Assembly (NCBI GenBank): GCA_021737275.1
Contig: JAIPEE010000020.1
Coordinates: forward strand, 1 to 64,000
Direction of reading: 5' to 3'
DNA from: Desulfobacterales bacterium
GTDB taxonomy: Bacteria > Desulfobacterota > Desulfobacteria > Desulfobacterales > JAIPEE01
DNA length: 64,000 nucleotides
Position 1 is the first letter of the stretch, and the number at the start of each line of letters is the position of its first letter. This document shows positions 53,948 to 62,362 of this stretch, in pieces. The position numbers and the translations under genes were made by a program. The notes under the pieces were generated by a model. The model was given only the letters and a program-made list of their open reading frames with translations, had not been told where the DNA came from and made no database searches.

Positions 53948-54574
53948 TTATTGTAAAATAATCGTCAACTGATTATCCGCGAGCAGTAATACAGCCATAA
54001 ACCACATTGTAACACACACCAGACCATCAAGAATTCGCCAGGATATTTGTTTTTTGAACAGAGGCGCGAGCATCTGCCCTCCAATGCTCAGGCTTATAAA
54101 CCACAAGGTGGAAGCTGAAATAGCCCCTGCCAGAAAAAATAACCGGCTTTCTTCCTGATACCGGCTGCTTATGCTACCCAAAAGAAGAACGGTATCCAAG
54201 TAGAAATGCGGATTCAAAAGGGTAACTGCCAGCGTTGTAAAAACTGCTGCACTCAGTGACCGTGCAACACGATCACTCCCTTCAAGTCTTCCCCCCCTAA
54301 TCGCGGACCGAAGAGATGAGCCTCCGTAAAATAATAGAAAAGCGGCACCGCCCCATGTCACCCATTGTGAAAAGGCAGGATTGGCACAAATGACAGCTCC
54401 GACACCTGCCACTCCGACAGTTATAAAAACAGAATCGCAAATAATACAAACCAACGCAATAATCTTGTGATGGTTTTTACGGATCCCCTGGGACAAGACA
54501 AAGGCATTTTGTGCGCCGATAGCAACAATTAAACCTCCTCCTGTTACAAACCCTTGAATATATGGTGCAATCAT
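53948..54574 (-). CDS. LysE/ArgO-type amino-acid exporter
   Basis: 208-residue exporter with six helices. G-A-Q-N-A-F-V-L-S-Q-G-I-R (about 21-33) is the LysE/ArgO signature, and T-L-L-N-P-H-F-Y-L-D-T-V-L the conserved Asn-Pro block. It would export lysine, arginine or a toxic analogue. Divergent from an ArgP-like LysR gene, the classic arrangement, so control by that regulator is expected. Confidence 0.9.
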   Translation of the reverse strand: MIAPYIQGFVTGGGLIVAIGAQNAFVLSQGIRKNHHKIIALVCIICDSVFITVGVAGVGAVICANPAFSQWVTWGGAAFLLFYGGSSLRSAIRGGRLEGSDRVARSLSAAVFTTLAVTLLNPHFYLDTVLLLGSISSRYQEESRLFFLAGAISASTLWFISLSIGGQMLAPLFKKQISWRILDGLVCVTMWFMAVLLLADNQLTIILQ

Positions 54575-54680
54575 TTTTCACCTTTCCACTACAAATTATT
54601 TTCAAAGTAATCTATGACAAAGATAAACTAAAGTAAAATTAATTATTTTTATAATATATTAATTATGCTAATGAATCACT

Positions 54681-55571
54681 ATGTTTGATTATAAACTCAT
54701 TGAAGCGCTGGCAGCTGTTACGAGGGAAAAAGGTTTTGAAAAAGCCGCCAGAGCTCTCCATATTACACAGTCTGCTGTTTCCCAACGAATCAAGTTACTG
54801 GAGGATCAAACCGGCCAGGTTTTGCTGGCACGAACAACGCCGCCGAAAACGACATCAGCCGGAAAAAAACTGCTAAAACATTATCTCAAGGTTAAACAGC
54901 TTGAGGATGACCTGGCAGATGAAATGCATAAACCGGCCATCAAAAGCTTTTCAAGTATTTCGATAGGTATAAATACCGATAGTCTCGAAACATGGTTTCC
55001 GGATGCCGTTCGCCCCTTTTTACTTGAGGAAAAAGTACTGCTGGATATCCGGGTTGACGACCAGGAGCAAACACACCGGATGCTAAAAGACGGCGTTGTT
55101 TCGGGATGCATCAGCACCATGGAAAAGCCCATACAAGGATGCTGCATCTCCTATCTCGGATGTATGAATTACCGTATGATGGCCACGCCGGAATTTGCGG
55201 AAAGATGGTTTTCTAAAGGTCTGACAATAGAGGATATTAGCCGTGCCCCGGCTATTATGTTTAACCGGAAGGATGAACTTCATTATAAACTGCTACGCCA
55301 GTCCCTGGGGAAAGTCCCTACCCTCATCCCGACCCATTATGTACCATCTGTAGAGAAGTTTCTCGATTTCATAACTGCAGGGATATCTTACGGTATGCTG
55401 CCGGACAAGCAGAGCGCACCTTTAATTCTCTCCGGCTGCCTGATCAATCTGGCACCTGAGAACCATGTTCCGGTAAAACTCTATTGGCATTGCTGGAATT
55501 TAAAATCGAATTTATTAAAATCAATATCACAGCATCTGGTTCGCGGAACAAAAAATCTGCTGAAAAAATAA
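54681..55571 (+). CDS. ArgP-like LysR-family regulator
   Basis: 296-residue LysR regulator. Helix-turn-helix region L-A-A-V-T-R-E-K-G-F-E-K-A-A-R-A-L-H-I-T-Q-S-A-V-S is ArgP-like (A-L-x-I-T-Q-S-A-V-S-Q-R-I). The 107-base gap to the divergent exporter gene should hold the shared operator. Senses basic amino acids in relatives. A strong terminator follows the stop. Confidence 0.9.
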   Translation: MFDYKLIEALAAVTREKGFEKAARALHITQSAVSQRIKLLEDQTGQVLLARTTPPKTTSAGKKLLKHYLKVKQLEDDLADEMHKPAIKSFSSISIGINTDSLETWFPDAVRPFLLEEKVLLDIRVDDQEQTHRMLKDGVVSGCISTMEKPIQGCCISYLGCMNYRMMATPEFAERWFSKGLTIEDISRAPAIMFNRKDELHYKLLRQSLGKVPTLIPTHYVPSVEKFLDFITAGISYGMLPDKQSAPLILSGCLINLAPENHVPVKLYWHCWNLKSNLLKSISQHLVRGTKNLLKK

Positions 55572-55573
55572 AT

Positions 55574-55616
55574 TTCGGGCGCATTTATATTCAATTAAAT
55601 GCACCCGAATTTTCTT
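55574..55616 (+). terminator. Terminator of the ArgP-like gene
   Basis: TTCGGG-c-GCATTTA / TAAATGC-a-CCCGAA, 13 of 14 paired, then TTTTCTT. Confidence 0.88.
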
Positions 55617-55632
55617 AGCACCTCTTAACCGG

Positions 55633-56502
55633 TCAGATAATCTCTTTAACTCTTTTTATATATTTCGGTGTTGTTCCACAGCATCCACCCACAATTTCTA
55701 CACCAAGTGCTTTAATTTCTTTTATGCTGTTTGAAAAGAAATCTTCATTTTCAGGATAGGAGACGATATCCCCCTCACCCGTTTCCGGCATACCGGCATT
55801 GGGCTGGGTTATAACCGGGATATCGATACAGGCTTTCAATTCCCTGGCAAGATCAATCATTGTATTACTGGCAATGGAACAGTTCGCGCCAACGGCAGAT
55901 GCACCGGCATCGGCAAGCTGTTTCATGCTGTCGGCCGGGTTGTTACCCATAATGGTAAAAAAACCGTTTTCCATCTGCTGAAAAGTTAATGTGCAAAATA
56001 TGGGTTTTTGAGAAACGGATTGAATTCCCTTAATTGCAGCCAGTGCCTCATTGATGTCAAAAATTGTTTCAACGATAAACAGATCAACGCCGGTTTCTTC
56101 AAGATAACCGGCCTGTTCGGTAAAACTGTCAATTGCCTGCTCAACGGATATCGTCCCTGAAGGCTGTAACATCTCACCAAGCGGGCCAATGTCACCGGCC
56201 ACATATTTACCTTCACCTGCTGCTTTTCTCGCGATTTTGACAGCGGCCCTGTTCAACGCTCCGATATCTTCGGTAACACCCATTCTTTCCAGCTTTACAG
56301 ATGAAGCACCAAAGGTGTTTGTAGTGGCTACATCAGCTCCGGCATCATAGTATGCTTGATGAATATCTTTTATAACATCAGGTTTTTCAAGATTCCATAT
56401 TTCAGAAGCCTTTCCCCCTGTTAGCCCGGCCTTAATGAGCATTGATCCCATTCCGCCATCAAAAAGCAGCCCGTCTTTTTTTACTTTTTCCAGAATGTCC
56501 AT
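55633..56502 (-). CDS. Homocysteine S-methyltransferase-family protein
   Basis: 289-residue barrel enzyme, like the N-terminal domain of MetH or betaine-homocysteine methyltransferases. F-D-G-G-M-G-S-M-L at the start, G-A-N-C-S and the zinc motif G-G-C-C-G-T-T-P (about 273-280) are present, giving the three Cys ligands. It lacks the corrinoid and folate domains, so a separate methyl donor protein, or S-methylmethionine or betaine, is needed. AAGGAAA before ATG. Lies near a cystathionine gamma-synthase-family gene. Confidence 0.88.
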   Translation of the reverse strand: MDILEKVKKDGLLFDGGMGSMLIKAGLTGGKASEIWNLEKPDVIKDIHQAYYDAGADVATTNTFGASSVKLERMGVTEDIGALNRAAVKIARKAAGEGKYVAGDIGPLGEMLQPSGTISVEQAIDSFTEQAGYLEETGVDLFIVETIFDINEALAAIKGIQSVSQKPIFCTLTFQQMENGFFTIMGNNPADSMKQLADAGASAVGANCSIASNTMIDLARELKACIDIPVITQPNAGMPETGEGDIVSYPENEDFFSNSIKEIKALGVEIVGGCCGTTPKYIKRVKEII

Positions 56503-56810
56503 GTGAAGTTTCCTTGATTCTTTTTACAGTTATAATGATTTAATTGGGATTATATAACATCTGACATAAGTTTTTTCCACCTTCGCGTCAATATTAAACG
56601 CCACATGTATCTTCTAAAATCCCAATTAATTTATCTTGAATGCTTTTATACGGATAAATGGCACAAGGTTGGCCGGAGCAGCAAATAAGCTTGAGAATGT
56701 ATGCGATGACGCCTGTATTAAACAGGCGGAACATGCTCTCACGAAGCCAAAAGAAAACCCTCAACACATTGATGGTGAAGAGGGTTGCTTCAATAGTTAA
56801 GGGTACATCT
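56503..56810. other. Gap between methyltransferase and PEP-CTERM genes
   Basis: 308 bases with two hairpins: CGCCTGT/ACAGGCG (about 56710-56728) and the PEP-CTERM terminator (56756-56786). An 85-codon minus-strand frame here looks unreal. Confidence 0.5.
56756..56786 (-). terminator. Terminator of the PEP-CTERM gene
   Basis: AACCCTC / GAGGGTT with a 17-base loop; on the minus strand it is followed by TTTTCTTTT, 25 bases past the stop. Confidence 0.75.
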
Positions 56811-57539
56811 TTATTTCTTGTTAAACATCTTCCTTTTCTTAAGACCTGCAAGGCCTATGAGGCCTATACCAAAGAGGAGCATGGTGGTTGGTTCCGGTAC
56901 CGGTGCCGGCGCAGTCACAAACTCACCGATTGCATTCATGGATATATTAAATGCCTCAGAAGCCGGTTGCAGAGAAAGCCAGGTCGACCATGGGCCTGAG
57001 TTATTATGCAAAACAAAAGATAGCTTATATGGGGTGCCTGTTGTCATTGCAAGCTCTGTTAAGGCAGTGTAAGAATACCCTGCTCCACTTTGAAATGCGT
57101 CATCAACAAATATTGAATGACCATCATCTCCACCCATCTTTAATGTAACGACTTGATCTATGTCTGACATGATATACGTATCGAAAACATGGGTGGTTCT
57201 ATAATCATTTGAAGAAATACTAAAGCTGTCCAGGTTAGGAGACCATGGGCCATAGTCTCCGGTTACGTACCCTTGGTGTATCGCCGCAGTAGGTAGTGTC
57301 TGGGTGTAATAAGTGTGGCTGTAAATCGCCTGATCATAGGCAAGGTAGGAATATGCCCATAAATCATCTGTGGATGCGGGATTCATTACAATGGCTTCAT
57401 TTTCTAATACCGTTGCCTCTGAAATAGATGCTATCCCTAACATTAACATACATGTTAACAATACAGTTAATAAGAACTTGCTTTTTGAAAGCAGGTTAAG
57501 CTGAATTTTAGTTTTGTGTGTTTTAATCGGATTAATCAC
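56811..57539 (-). CDS. PEP-CTERM-sorted exported protein
   Basis: 242-residue exported protein. A basic start, hydrophobic segment (about 23-40) and S-E-A cleavage site form the signal. The C-terminus has the sorting signal V-P-E-P-T-T-M-L-L-F-G-I-G-L-I-G-L-A-G-L then K-K-R-K, recognised by an exosortase. The body has D-D-G-H-S-I-F-V-D, like a lectin-type or PA14-like domain. Starts with GTG overlapping an upstream ORF's stop (GTGA), with AGGAG ahead. No exosortase in the window. Role unknown; surface or matrix protein. Confidence 0.85.
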   Translation of the reverse strand: MINPIKTHKTKIQLNLLSKSKFLLTVLLTCMLMLGIASISEATVLENEAIVMNPASTDDLWAYSYLAYDQAIYSHTYYTQTLPTAAIHQGYVTGDYGPWSPNLDSFSISSNDYRTTHVFDTYIMSDIDQVVTLKMGGDDGHSIFVDDAFQSGAGYSYTALTELAMTTGTPYKLSFVLHNNSGPWSTWLSLQPASEAFNISMNAIGEFVTAPAPVPEPTTMLLFGIGLIGLAGLKKRKMFNKK

Positions 57540-57774
57540 AATATATAGCTCTCCTTTCTTTTAGCATTTTCTTCAATCATTTGTGTTTTAAATACCCTAT
57601 ACCTCCCATGAGATATTATTGTTCGATTATGATATTCGTAGCCCATTGAATTTAAACCGTCAATCAGTCTCAGGTATGGTTTAAGTATGAATTTGCAGGA
57701 TAAGGGCCTGATGCTAAAGTATGACAATGCATTACCAGTCATCTAATAATAGCTCTCTCAGAATTTGTGAGAAA

Positions 57775-57856
57775 AGTCCGTGCTTATCACACCTATATAG
57801 GTGTCTGGAAAGAGCCGGTTCACTGGCACCTTCCCCTAAGGAGGGACCCGTACCTT
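57775..57856 (+). ncRNA. Possible structured leader RNA of the PLP-enzyme gene
   Basis: About 80 bases with a 16-bp palindrome ACACCTATATAGGTGT (57789-57804), a GCCGG-TTCA-CTGGC tetraloop stem, a CCTT-CCCCT-AAGG stem and closing AGTCC/GGGAC pairing. It lies about 120 bases ahead of the cystathionine gamma-synthase-family start. I could not match a known riboswitch consensus, including SAM-I. Confidence 0.35.
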
Positions 57857-57879
57857 GTCTTTTTGCCCATTTCTTTATT

Positions 57880-57901
57880 TTATCCTTGTCTTATCCTTGT
57901 C
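57880..57901. repeat. Tandem TTATCCTTGTC
   Basis: Two identical 11-bp units head to tail between the structured leader and the PLP-enzyme gene. Confidence 0.8.
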
Positions 57902-57976
57902 TTGACTGAATCTTAAAAGCATGAGATTTTTACATTTTTTTGAAACTTAAAGCTTTTAATCTCAGGAGAATTAAAT

Positions 57977-59161
57977 ATGGATAAAAATTCGAATTATAAA
58001 ACAGGCACAATCGCCGTTTGGGGTGGTGAAAATGCACCGTTCTGGGAACAATCTACCCAGGTTCCAGTCGTCCACAGCGTCTCTTTTGGCTATAAGGATA
58101 TGGACAAATGGCTAAAAGTCGGTCAGGGCAGCGATGAAGGCTACATTTACAGCCGAAATACAAACCCTACCGTAAAGGCTTTTGAAGATAAAATCTGCCG
58201 CCTTGAGGGCACTGAGGCCGCTACAAGCTTTGCCAGCGGTATGGCCGCCATCAGCAACACCCTTTTCACATTACTCTCACCAGGAGATCGGATTGTATCC
58301 ATTAAGGATAGTTATGGCGGGACCAACAAGCTTTTTGTTGAATTCTTTCCCCGTTTTCAAATAAACGTTACCCTTTGCGATACAACGGATCACGAGGCAA
58401 TAGAAAAAGAAGTTGCTGCCGGCTGCAAGGTACTTTACCTTGAAACCCCGACGAACCCGACAATGAAGGTGCCGGATATTGAACGACTCACAAAAGCAGG
58501 CCATGCTGCCGGTGCCATTGTTATTGTGGACAATACTTTTGCGACGCCGATAAACCAGAAGCCGGTTGAAATGGGCGTAGATCTTATTATCCACAGTGCC
58601 ACCAAATTTCTGGGCGGACATGCAGATGCGCTGGGTGGTGTGGTTTGCGGAACAAAAAAACTTGTTAAAGAAATTTACCACTACCGTGAAATCACCGGTG
58701 CAGCCCTTGATCCCATGGCTGCTTATCTTCTGCTCCGCGGCATGAAAACATTGCATCTGAGAGTAAGACAGCAAAATGAAAGTGCCATGAAGGTTGCGCA
58801 GCACCTTGAAAACCATCCGGCTGTTACACAGGTTTTATATCCGGGACTTAAGTCTCATCCCCAGCATGAAATTGCAAAAAAACAGATGTCTGACTTTGGC
58901 GGCATGCTGAGCTTTATGATTAAAGGTGATCTTGAAACCGTCAATGATTTTCTGCCCCGTTTAAAACTTGCCCACCGTGCAGCTAATTTAGGCGCAGTTG
59001 AAACCATTGCCGGACCGCCGGCTATGACCAGCCATGTGGAATGCACGCCGGAAGAGAGGGCGGCAATGGGTATTCCTGAAAGTCTGGTAAGATATTCTGT
59101 CGGTATTGAAGATGTTGATGATCTGATTGCAGACCTTGACCAGGCGCTGGCAGGGATTTAA
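57977..59161 (+). CDS. Cystathionine gamma-synthase/lyase-family PLP enzyme
   Basis: 394-residue PLP enzyme of the Cys/Met metabolism family. S-R-N-T-N-P-T, T-S-F-A-S-G-M-A-A-I and the PLP lysine block H-S-A-T-K-F-L-G-G-H-A-D (about 207-218) are clear. Could be cystathionine gamma-synthase, O-acetylhomoserine sulfhydrylase or methionine gamma-lyase; sequence alone does not decide. AGGAG before ATG. Next to the homocysteine methyltransferase, so methionine synthesis or recycling is the probable theme. Confidence 0.9.
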   Translation: MDKNSNYKTGTIAVWGGENAPFWEQSTQVPVVHSVSFGYKDMDKWLKVGQGSDEGYIYSRNTNPTVKAFEDKICRLEGTEAATSFASGMAAISNTLFTLLSPGDRIVSIKDSYGGTNKLFVEFFPRFQINVTLCDTTDHEAIEKEVAAGCKVLYLETPTNPTMKVPDIERLTKAGHAAGAIVIVDNTFATPINQKPVEMGVDLIIHSATKFLGGHADALGGVVCGTKKLVKEIYHYREITGAALDPMAAYLLLRGMKTLHLRVRQQNESAMKVAQHLENHPAVTQVLYPGLKSHPQHEIAKKQMSDFGGMLSFMIKGDLETVNDFLPRLKLAHRAANLGAVETIAGPPAMTSHVECTPEERAAMGIPESLVRYSVGIEDVDDLIADLDQALAGI

Positions 59162-59410
59162 GTGAGGCGTCAGGGCATTTCATACCGCGTTAGGTCTGAG
59201 GATCGCTCCCCTGGAGGTTTGAGGCAAAACCGTTCATACAGTTTGAGGTTTTTCATAACCTTTAACCTCCAACTTAACTTCCTCCAACGGCGCGCCGGCG
59301 CCCTGTCTAATGTTTAACGGCTTTCTCCTCACCCCTGGTCCCTGACGCCTAACCGTTTTTCACTCAGTACTCATTGCTCAGCACTCGCTTTCCCTTCCTC
59401 CTGAACGCCC
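59162..59410. repeat. Low-complexity convergent spacer
   Basis: C/T-rich on the plus strand. AGGCGTCAGGG (59166-59176) and its inverse CCCTGACGCCT (about 59340-59350) bracket it. Words such as CTCAGTACTCATTGCTCAGCA repeat CTCA/ACTC motifs. Composition is unlike the rest of the window. Confidence 0.55.
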
Positions 59411-60232
59411 TCACTTCTTTAATCCCAAAATTTTCCTCGCCTCTCCAGGCGTTGCAATCTCACGACTAAATTCCCCGGCCAATCGCACAACCTTCTCCAC
59501 CAGCTCACCATTTGATTTGGCAAGTATGCCTTTTGAGATCATGATATTATCTTCAAACCCGACTCTGACATGACCACCGTCTATAATGGCTGCTGCTGCA
59601 AGCTCAAATTCAAAACGCCCTACGCCGGCAACCGTGTATGTCGCATCAGCCGGTATGCTGTTTCGCAAAAAAATAAAATCACGCAGTGTCCCGGAAATAC
59701 CGCCATTAACACCCATTACCAGTTCAAAGTGCATCGGCGATTGGATATATCCCTGTTTATGAAGGCGTAACGCCATATCAATCATGCTTTTATCAAAAAC
59801 TTCCAGTTCGGGCTTGATTCCTTTTTCATTCATACGTTCGGCAAAATACTTGATTGTGTTTTCGGTATTTTCAAATATTTCGTCACCGCCAAAATTTAAA
59901 GTACCGCAATCAAGCGTTGCCATTTCAGGATTCAATTCCAAAGGCTGAAGACGTTCATCATTTGACATACCCACTGCACCGCCGGTTGAAGGCTGGATGA
60001 TAACATCAGGACACCTGATTTTTATAGCATCAATCGCCGCTTTGAAACGACCCTTATCCTGTGTTGGCATACCGTCATCTTCACGCACATGAAGATGAAT
60101 AATGCCGGCGCCGGCATCATACGCCAGGCCTGCTTCGTTTACACACTCTTCTATTGTATATGGAACAGCCGGGTTATGTTCTTTGGTAACTTCTGCGCCT
60201 GATATTGCTGCGGTGATTATCAGTTTTTCCAT
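59411..60232 (-). CDS. BKACE-family beta-keto acid cleavage enzyme (DUF849)
   Basis: 273-residue zinc barrel enzyme of the 3-keto-5-aminohexanoate cleavage (Kce) type. I-T-A-A-I-S-G-A start, H-L-H-V-R-E (zinc His pair, about 46-51), Q-P-S-T-G-G and a late G-F-E-D-N-I (zinc Glu) are present. BKACEs cleave a beta-keto acid with acetyl-CoA to acetoacetate plus a new CoA ester. The true start is 60232 with a length matching Kce (about 272). Kce itself serves lysine fermentation, but no other lysine-fermentation gene is seen, so the keto acid is unknown. Confidence 0.9.
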   Translation of the reverse strand: MEKLIITAAISGAEVTKEHNPAVPYTIEECVNEAGLAYDAGAGIIHLHVREDDGMPTQDKGRFKAAIDAIKIRCPDVIIQPSTGGAVGMSNDERLQPLELNPEMATLDCGTLNFGGDEIFENTENTIKYFAERMNEKGIKPELEVFDKSMIDMALRLHKQGYIQSPMHFELVMGVNGGISGTLRDFIFLRNSIPADATYTVAGVGRFEFELAAAAIIDGGHVRVGFEDNIMISKGILAKSNGELVEKVVRLAGEFSREIATPGEARKILGLKK

Positions 60233-60258
60233 AATTTTTTCCAAAAGTTTGATACTCC

Positions 60259-61143
60259 TTATCTGATAAATGAAAAGCCTATTCTGAATGCTTCCGTTCT
60301 GTCCTGATAGTTCAGAAGATTTTCCGCCAGGCTGTTCGTATACTGAATATGTAAATAAACGTTCAGGTTTTCCAAAAGGCTTTTGCTTATCGGATAAGTT
60401 AAATCCAGCTGCATAGAGCCACCTTCCCTGGCCCATCGAAAATGTGACCCCAGTAAAAAGTTGTCCATTTTTCCAAATTTCATTTCAAGATCAAAATATC
60501 CCCTGTAATCTTCAATATCTTTATCTTCACTTTCATTTGAAAGGTATAATATCAGTTTTGGTGCAATTTCAAATCCAAACAATGAATTATCATTAAATGA
60601 AATAAAAATAGGCTTCAGATAAAACATATTTATTCCACGGGAGTCGTCTTCTGCTTTTCCGTTGGACTCATGCTGAAAACCTGTCTGAATAAAAAATCGG
60701 CTGATATTATAATCCAGTATGTCGATATTGGATGATAGAAAATGCAATTCAGGTTTATAGCTTGTATCTTTAAATGGCTGTGAATCCGACTTCAAATCCC
60801 AGAAAGATGTCTGGGTATAGGCAAAATGGAAACCTTTTAACCACGGATGTGACTGGTTCCATGAACCTTCGGGGTTAAAGAAACGATATTTAAAACTGAA
60901 CTGGAGCTTGCTTTTGGAAAGGTCTGTTCCCGCAAGAAAATAAATAGGCTCATAAGCTGCAATATTTCCAAGATAGGATTGATATAATACAGACAGCTCG
61001 TTCAGTTCCTGATAGCGTTCATCTCCGTTACCATCCGTATTTGCAGTTGTTTCCTGTTCAGCAAAAACCGGAGATGACAATAATACGCAAAAAACAACTG
61101 AGAATATAAAAAACCTTACACCCCTAAGCCACAAAATTGTCAT
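60259..61143 (-). CDS. pldA: Outer-membrane phospholipase A (PldA family)
   Basis: 294-residue beta-barrel lipase. Signal peptide to about residue 29 (V-F-A-E). The catalytic box G-F-Q-H-E-S-N-G-K and S-R-G-I-N-M-F-Y give the His-Ser-Asn triad of OMPLA. Ends in an aromatic F-S-F-I-R strand. ATG at 61143 has GAGAGG six bases ahead. Outer-membrane enzyme that hydrolyses phospholipids after envelope stress; dimerisation activates it. Beside a lipoprotein and lipid-kinase-like gene. Confidence 0.9.
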   Translation of the reverse strand: MTILWLRGVRFFIFSVVFCVLLSSPVFAEQETTANTDGNGDERYQELNELSVLYQSYLGNIAAYEPIYFLAGTDLSKSKLQFSFKYRFFNPEGSWNQSHPWLKGFHFAYTQTSFWDLKSDSQPFKDTSYKPELHFLSSNIDILDYNISRFFIQTGFQHESNGKAEDDSRGINMFYLKPIFISFNDNSLFGFEIAPKLILYLSNESEDKDIEDYRGYFDLEMKFGKMDNFLLGSHFRWAREGGSMQLDLTYPISKSLLENLNVYLHIQYTNSLAENLLNYQDRTEAFRIGFSFIR

Positions 61144-61192
61144 ATATAACCTCTCATTCATTTGGGAATATTTTATAGAAATAGTAAAATTA

Positions 61193-61693
61193 TCAATTTA
61201 CAACCGGAATAACTTTGTCAGCACTTATTATCCCCTTAATACTATCACGATTTACCAAAACCATGGACATGGCTACATTATCTTCTATAGGCATAGCTGA
61301 CATGGTTTCCATGGCCAATACTTCGGCAATACCTTTTGTTACGGCAACTTTTCCAATAGAGATGCGATTATAGAACCGTGTATTGCGTACAAAAATAACA
61401 ATACCGGTTTTAAAATCTATTTCAGGAACTTCCGTACCGGGCATAAAGGCTTTCCAGACAGATTTAAACGTTTCAGCACGGCCAATATATCCAACCGCAT
61501 TTTCACGCTGCGTTTCAGGAAGCAGAACAATTTGTGATACCGGGTAGTCGCCCTGCCAGCTTTGTAAAATTGCAGTCTCCTTCAATATCGTCTGAATATC
61601 TTCTTCAGACTTTTCCGTACTGAAATTTGAGTGACTGCAGCTAACAAGTAAAAGAGCTGCCATCAACATCATGAAGATTTTTATCTTTTTCAT
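61193..61693 (-). CDS. Predicted lipoprotein, unknown function
   Basis: 166-residue protein with a lipobox L-L-V-S-C (about 15-19), so a lipid-anchored envelope protein. The body has G-T-E-V-P-E-I-D-F-K-T-G-I-V-I-F-V-R-N-T-R and resembles protease-complex- or chaperone-type beta folds only vaguely. Start 61693 is preferred over 61702 because GGAG lies right before the latter. It ends ahead of pldA in the same direction. Confidence 0.72.
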   Translation of the reverse strand: MKKIKIFMMLMAALLLVSCSHSNFSTEKSEEDIQTILKETAILQSWQGDYPVSQIVLLPETQRENAVGYIGRAETFKSVWKAFMPGTEVPEIDFKTGIVIFVRNTRFYNRISIGKVAVTKGIAEVLAMETMSAMPIEDNVAMSMVLVNRDSIKGIISADKVIPVVN

Positions 61694-61705
61694 TTTATTC
61701 ATCTC

Positions 61706-62362
61706 CTAAATCCCGGCAAATAAAAAATATATTATTATCCCGGCAATTACCGGTACAACAATGTTATCGTCAATCTCAAGTTTTTTAGTTATTTTTACCG
61801 GAAAAAGTTCAAGAATTGTTATTGAAAATGAGATTATAACTGCATAAAGAAAAGAAATTTTTCCACACCATGCATCAAGCAACATGGGAAGAAATGGAAA
61901 CACAAGTAACATTAAAAACATACAAACCAAAAAACAGGCTGCAGAACCTTCAAGAGATTTTCCAAGAAGCTTGATTCTGCCAATGCTCAAACCGACAATT
62001 GCAGCCACTGCATCGCCCAGAATGAACATACTCAAAGAGATAAATGCGATATGCGGTTCCTTGTAAAACAAAAGTGAGCAGATAAAAGCACTGCCGATAA
62101 TGTATGTGGCACCGGTAAATTTTTTATGTTCCCTGGCTCGCATCATCCTTCCAAAAAGTAAAATAAAAATGCTGTTATATTTCAAACTGTTACGTCTGAT
62201 TATGTCAATAATAATTATAACAGTAAAAATCAAACCGCAAATAACTACCGGTAGCATTTGTGACGTATTAAGATAAATTGGTATGTAGAAAATGCCTGCA
62301 GGCAACAACAGTGCAATCAGGTGTAGCAATTTTCTGTTTATCTCATGTGCAGTCAGCGACAT
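61706..62362 (-). CDS. Polyprenol/diacylglycerol kinase-like membrane protein
   Basis: 218-residue protein with six or seven helices. R-K-L-L-H-L at the start and G-D-A-V-A-A-I-V-G, G-K-S-L-E-G-S-A (about 117-140) fit the SEC59/DGK1/VTE5 CTP-dependent lipid kinase family and related cytidylyltransferases. Substrate not known: dolichol-like polyprenol, diacylglycerol or phytol. Overlaps the DMT stop (TAATG). Confidence 0.82.
   Translation of the reverse strand: MSLTAHEINRKLLHLIALLLPAGIFYIPIYLNTSQMLPVVICGLIFTVIIIIDIIRRNSLKYNSIFILLFGRMMRAREHKKFTGATYIIGSAFICSLLFYKEPHIAFISLSMFILGDAVAAIVGLSIGRIKLLGKSLEGSAACFLVCMFLMLLVFPFLPMLLDAWCGKISFLYAVIISFSITILELFPVKITKKLEIDDNIVVPVIAGIIIYFLFAGI

Larger units (their letters stand above)
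57540..57976. other. Divergent leader region with hairpins
   Basis: 437 bases between the PEP-CTERM gene (-) and the plus-strand PLP enzyme. A structured cluster at about 57770-57856 is described separately; a tandem TTATCCTTGTC (57880-57901) follows. A 68-codon minus frame (57536-57742) overlaps the PEP-CTERM start. Confidence 0.55.

Noticed and set aside
56594-56851. An 85-codon minus-strand frame rich in hydrophobic residues, faintly like the end of a transposase
   Set aside because: It overlaps the end of the PEP-CTERM gene in another frame and contains that gene's terminator hairpin; no catalytic motif is visible.
57536-57742. 68-codon frame upstream of the PEP-CTERM gene
   Set aside because: No recognisable family and no clear ribosome binding site; only the GTGA overlap supports it, so it is kept as a note in the findings and not called as a gene.
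57764-57860. Resemblance of GAGAAAAGTCCGTGC to the start of RNase P RNA and of the region to SAM-I riboswitches
   Set aside because: Too short for RNase P and lacks its other conserved blocks; the SAM-I core (GGAGGGA...GAARC...GGCAACC) is absent.
58277-58816. 179-codon minus-strand frame inside the PLP enzyme gene
   Set aside because: Antisense shadow; the plus-strand gene has all catalytic motifs.
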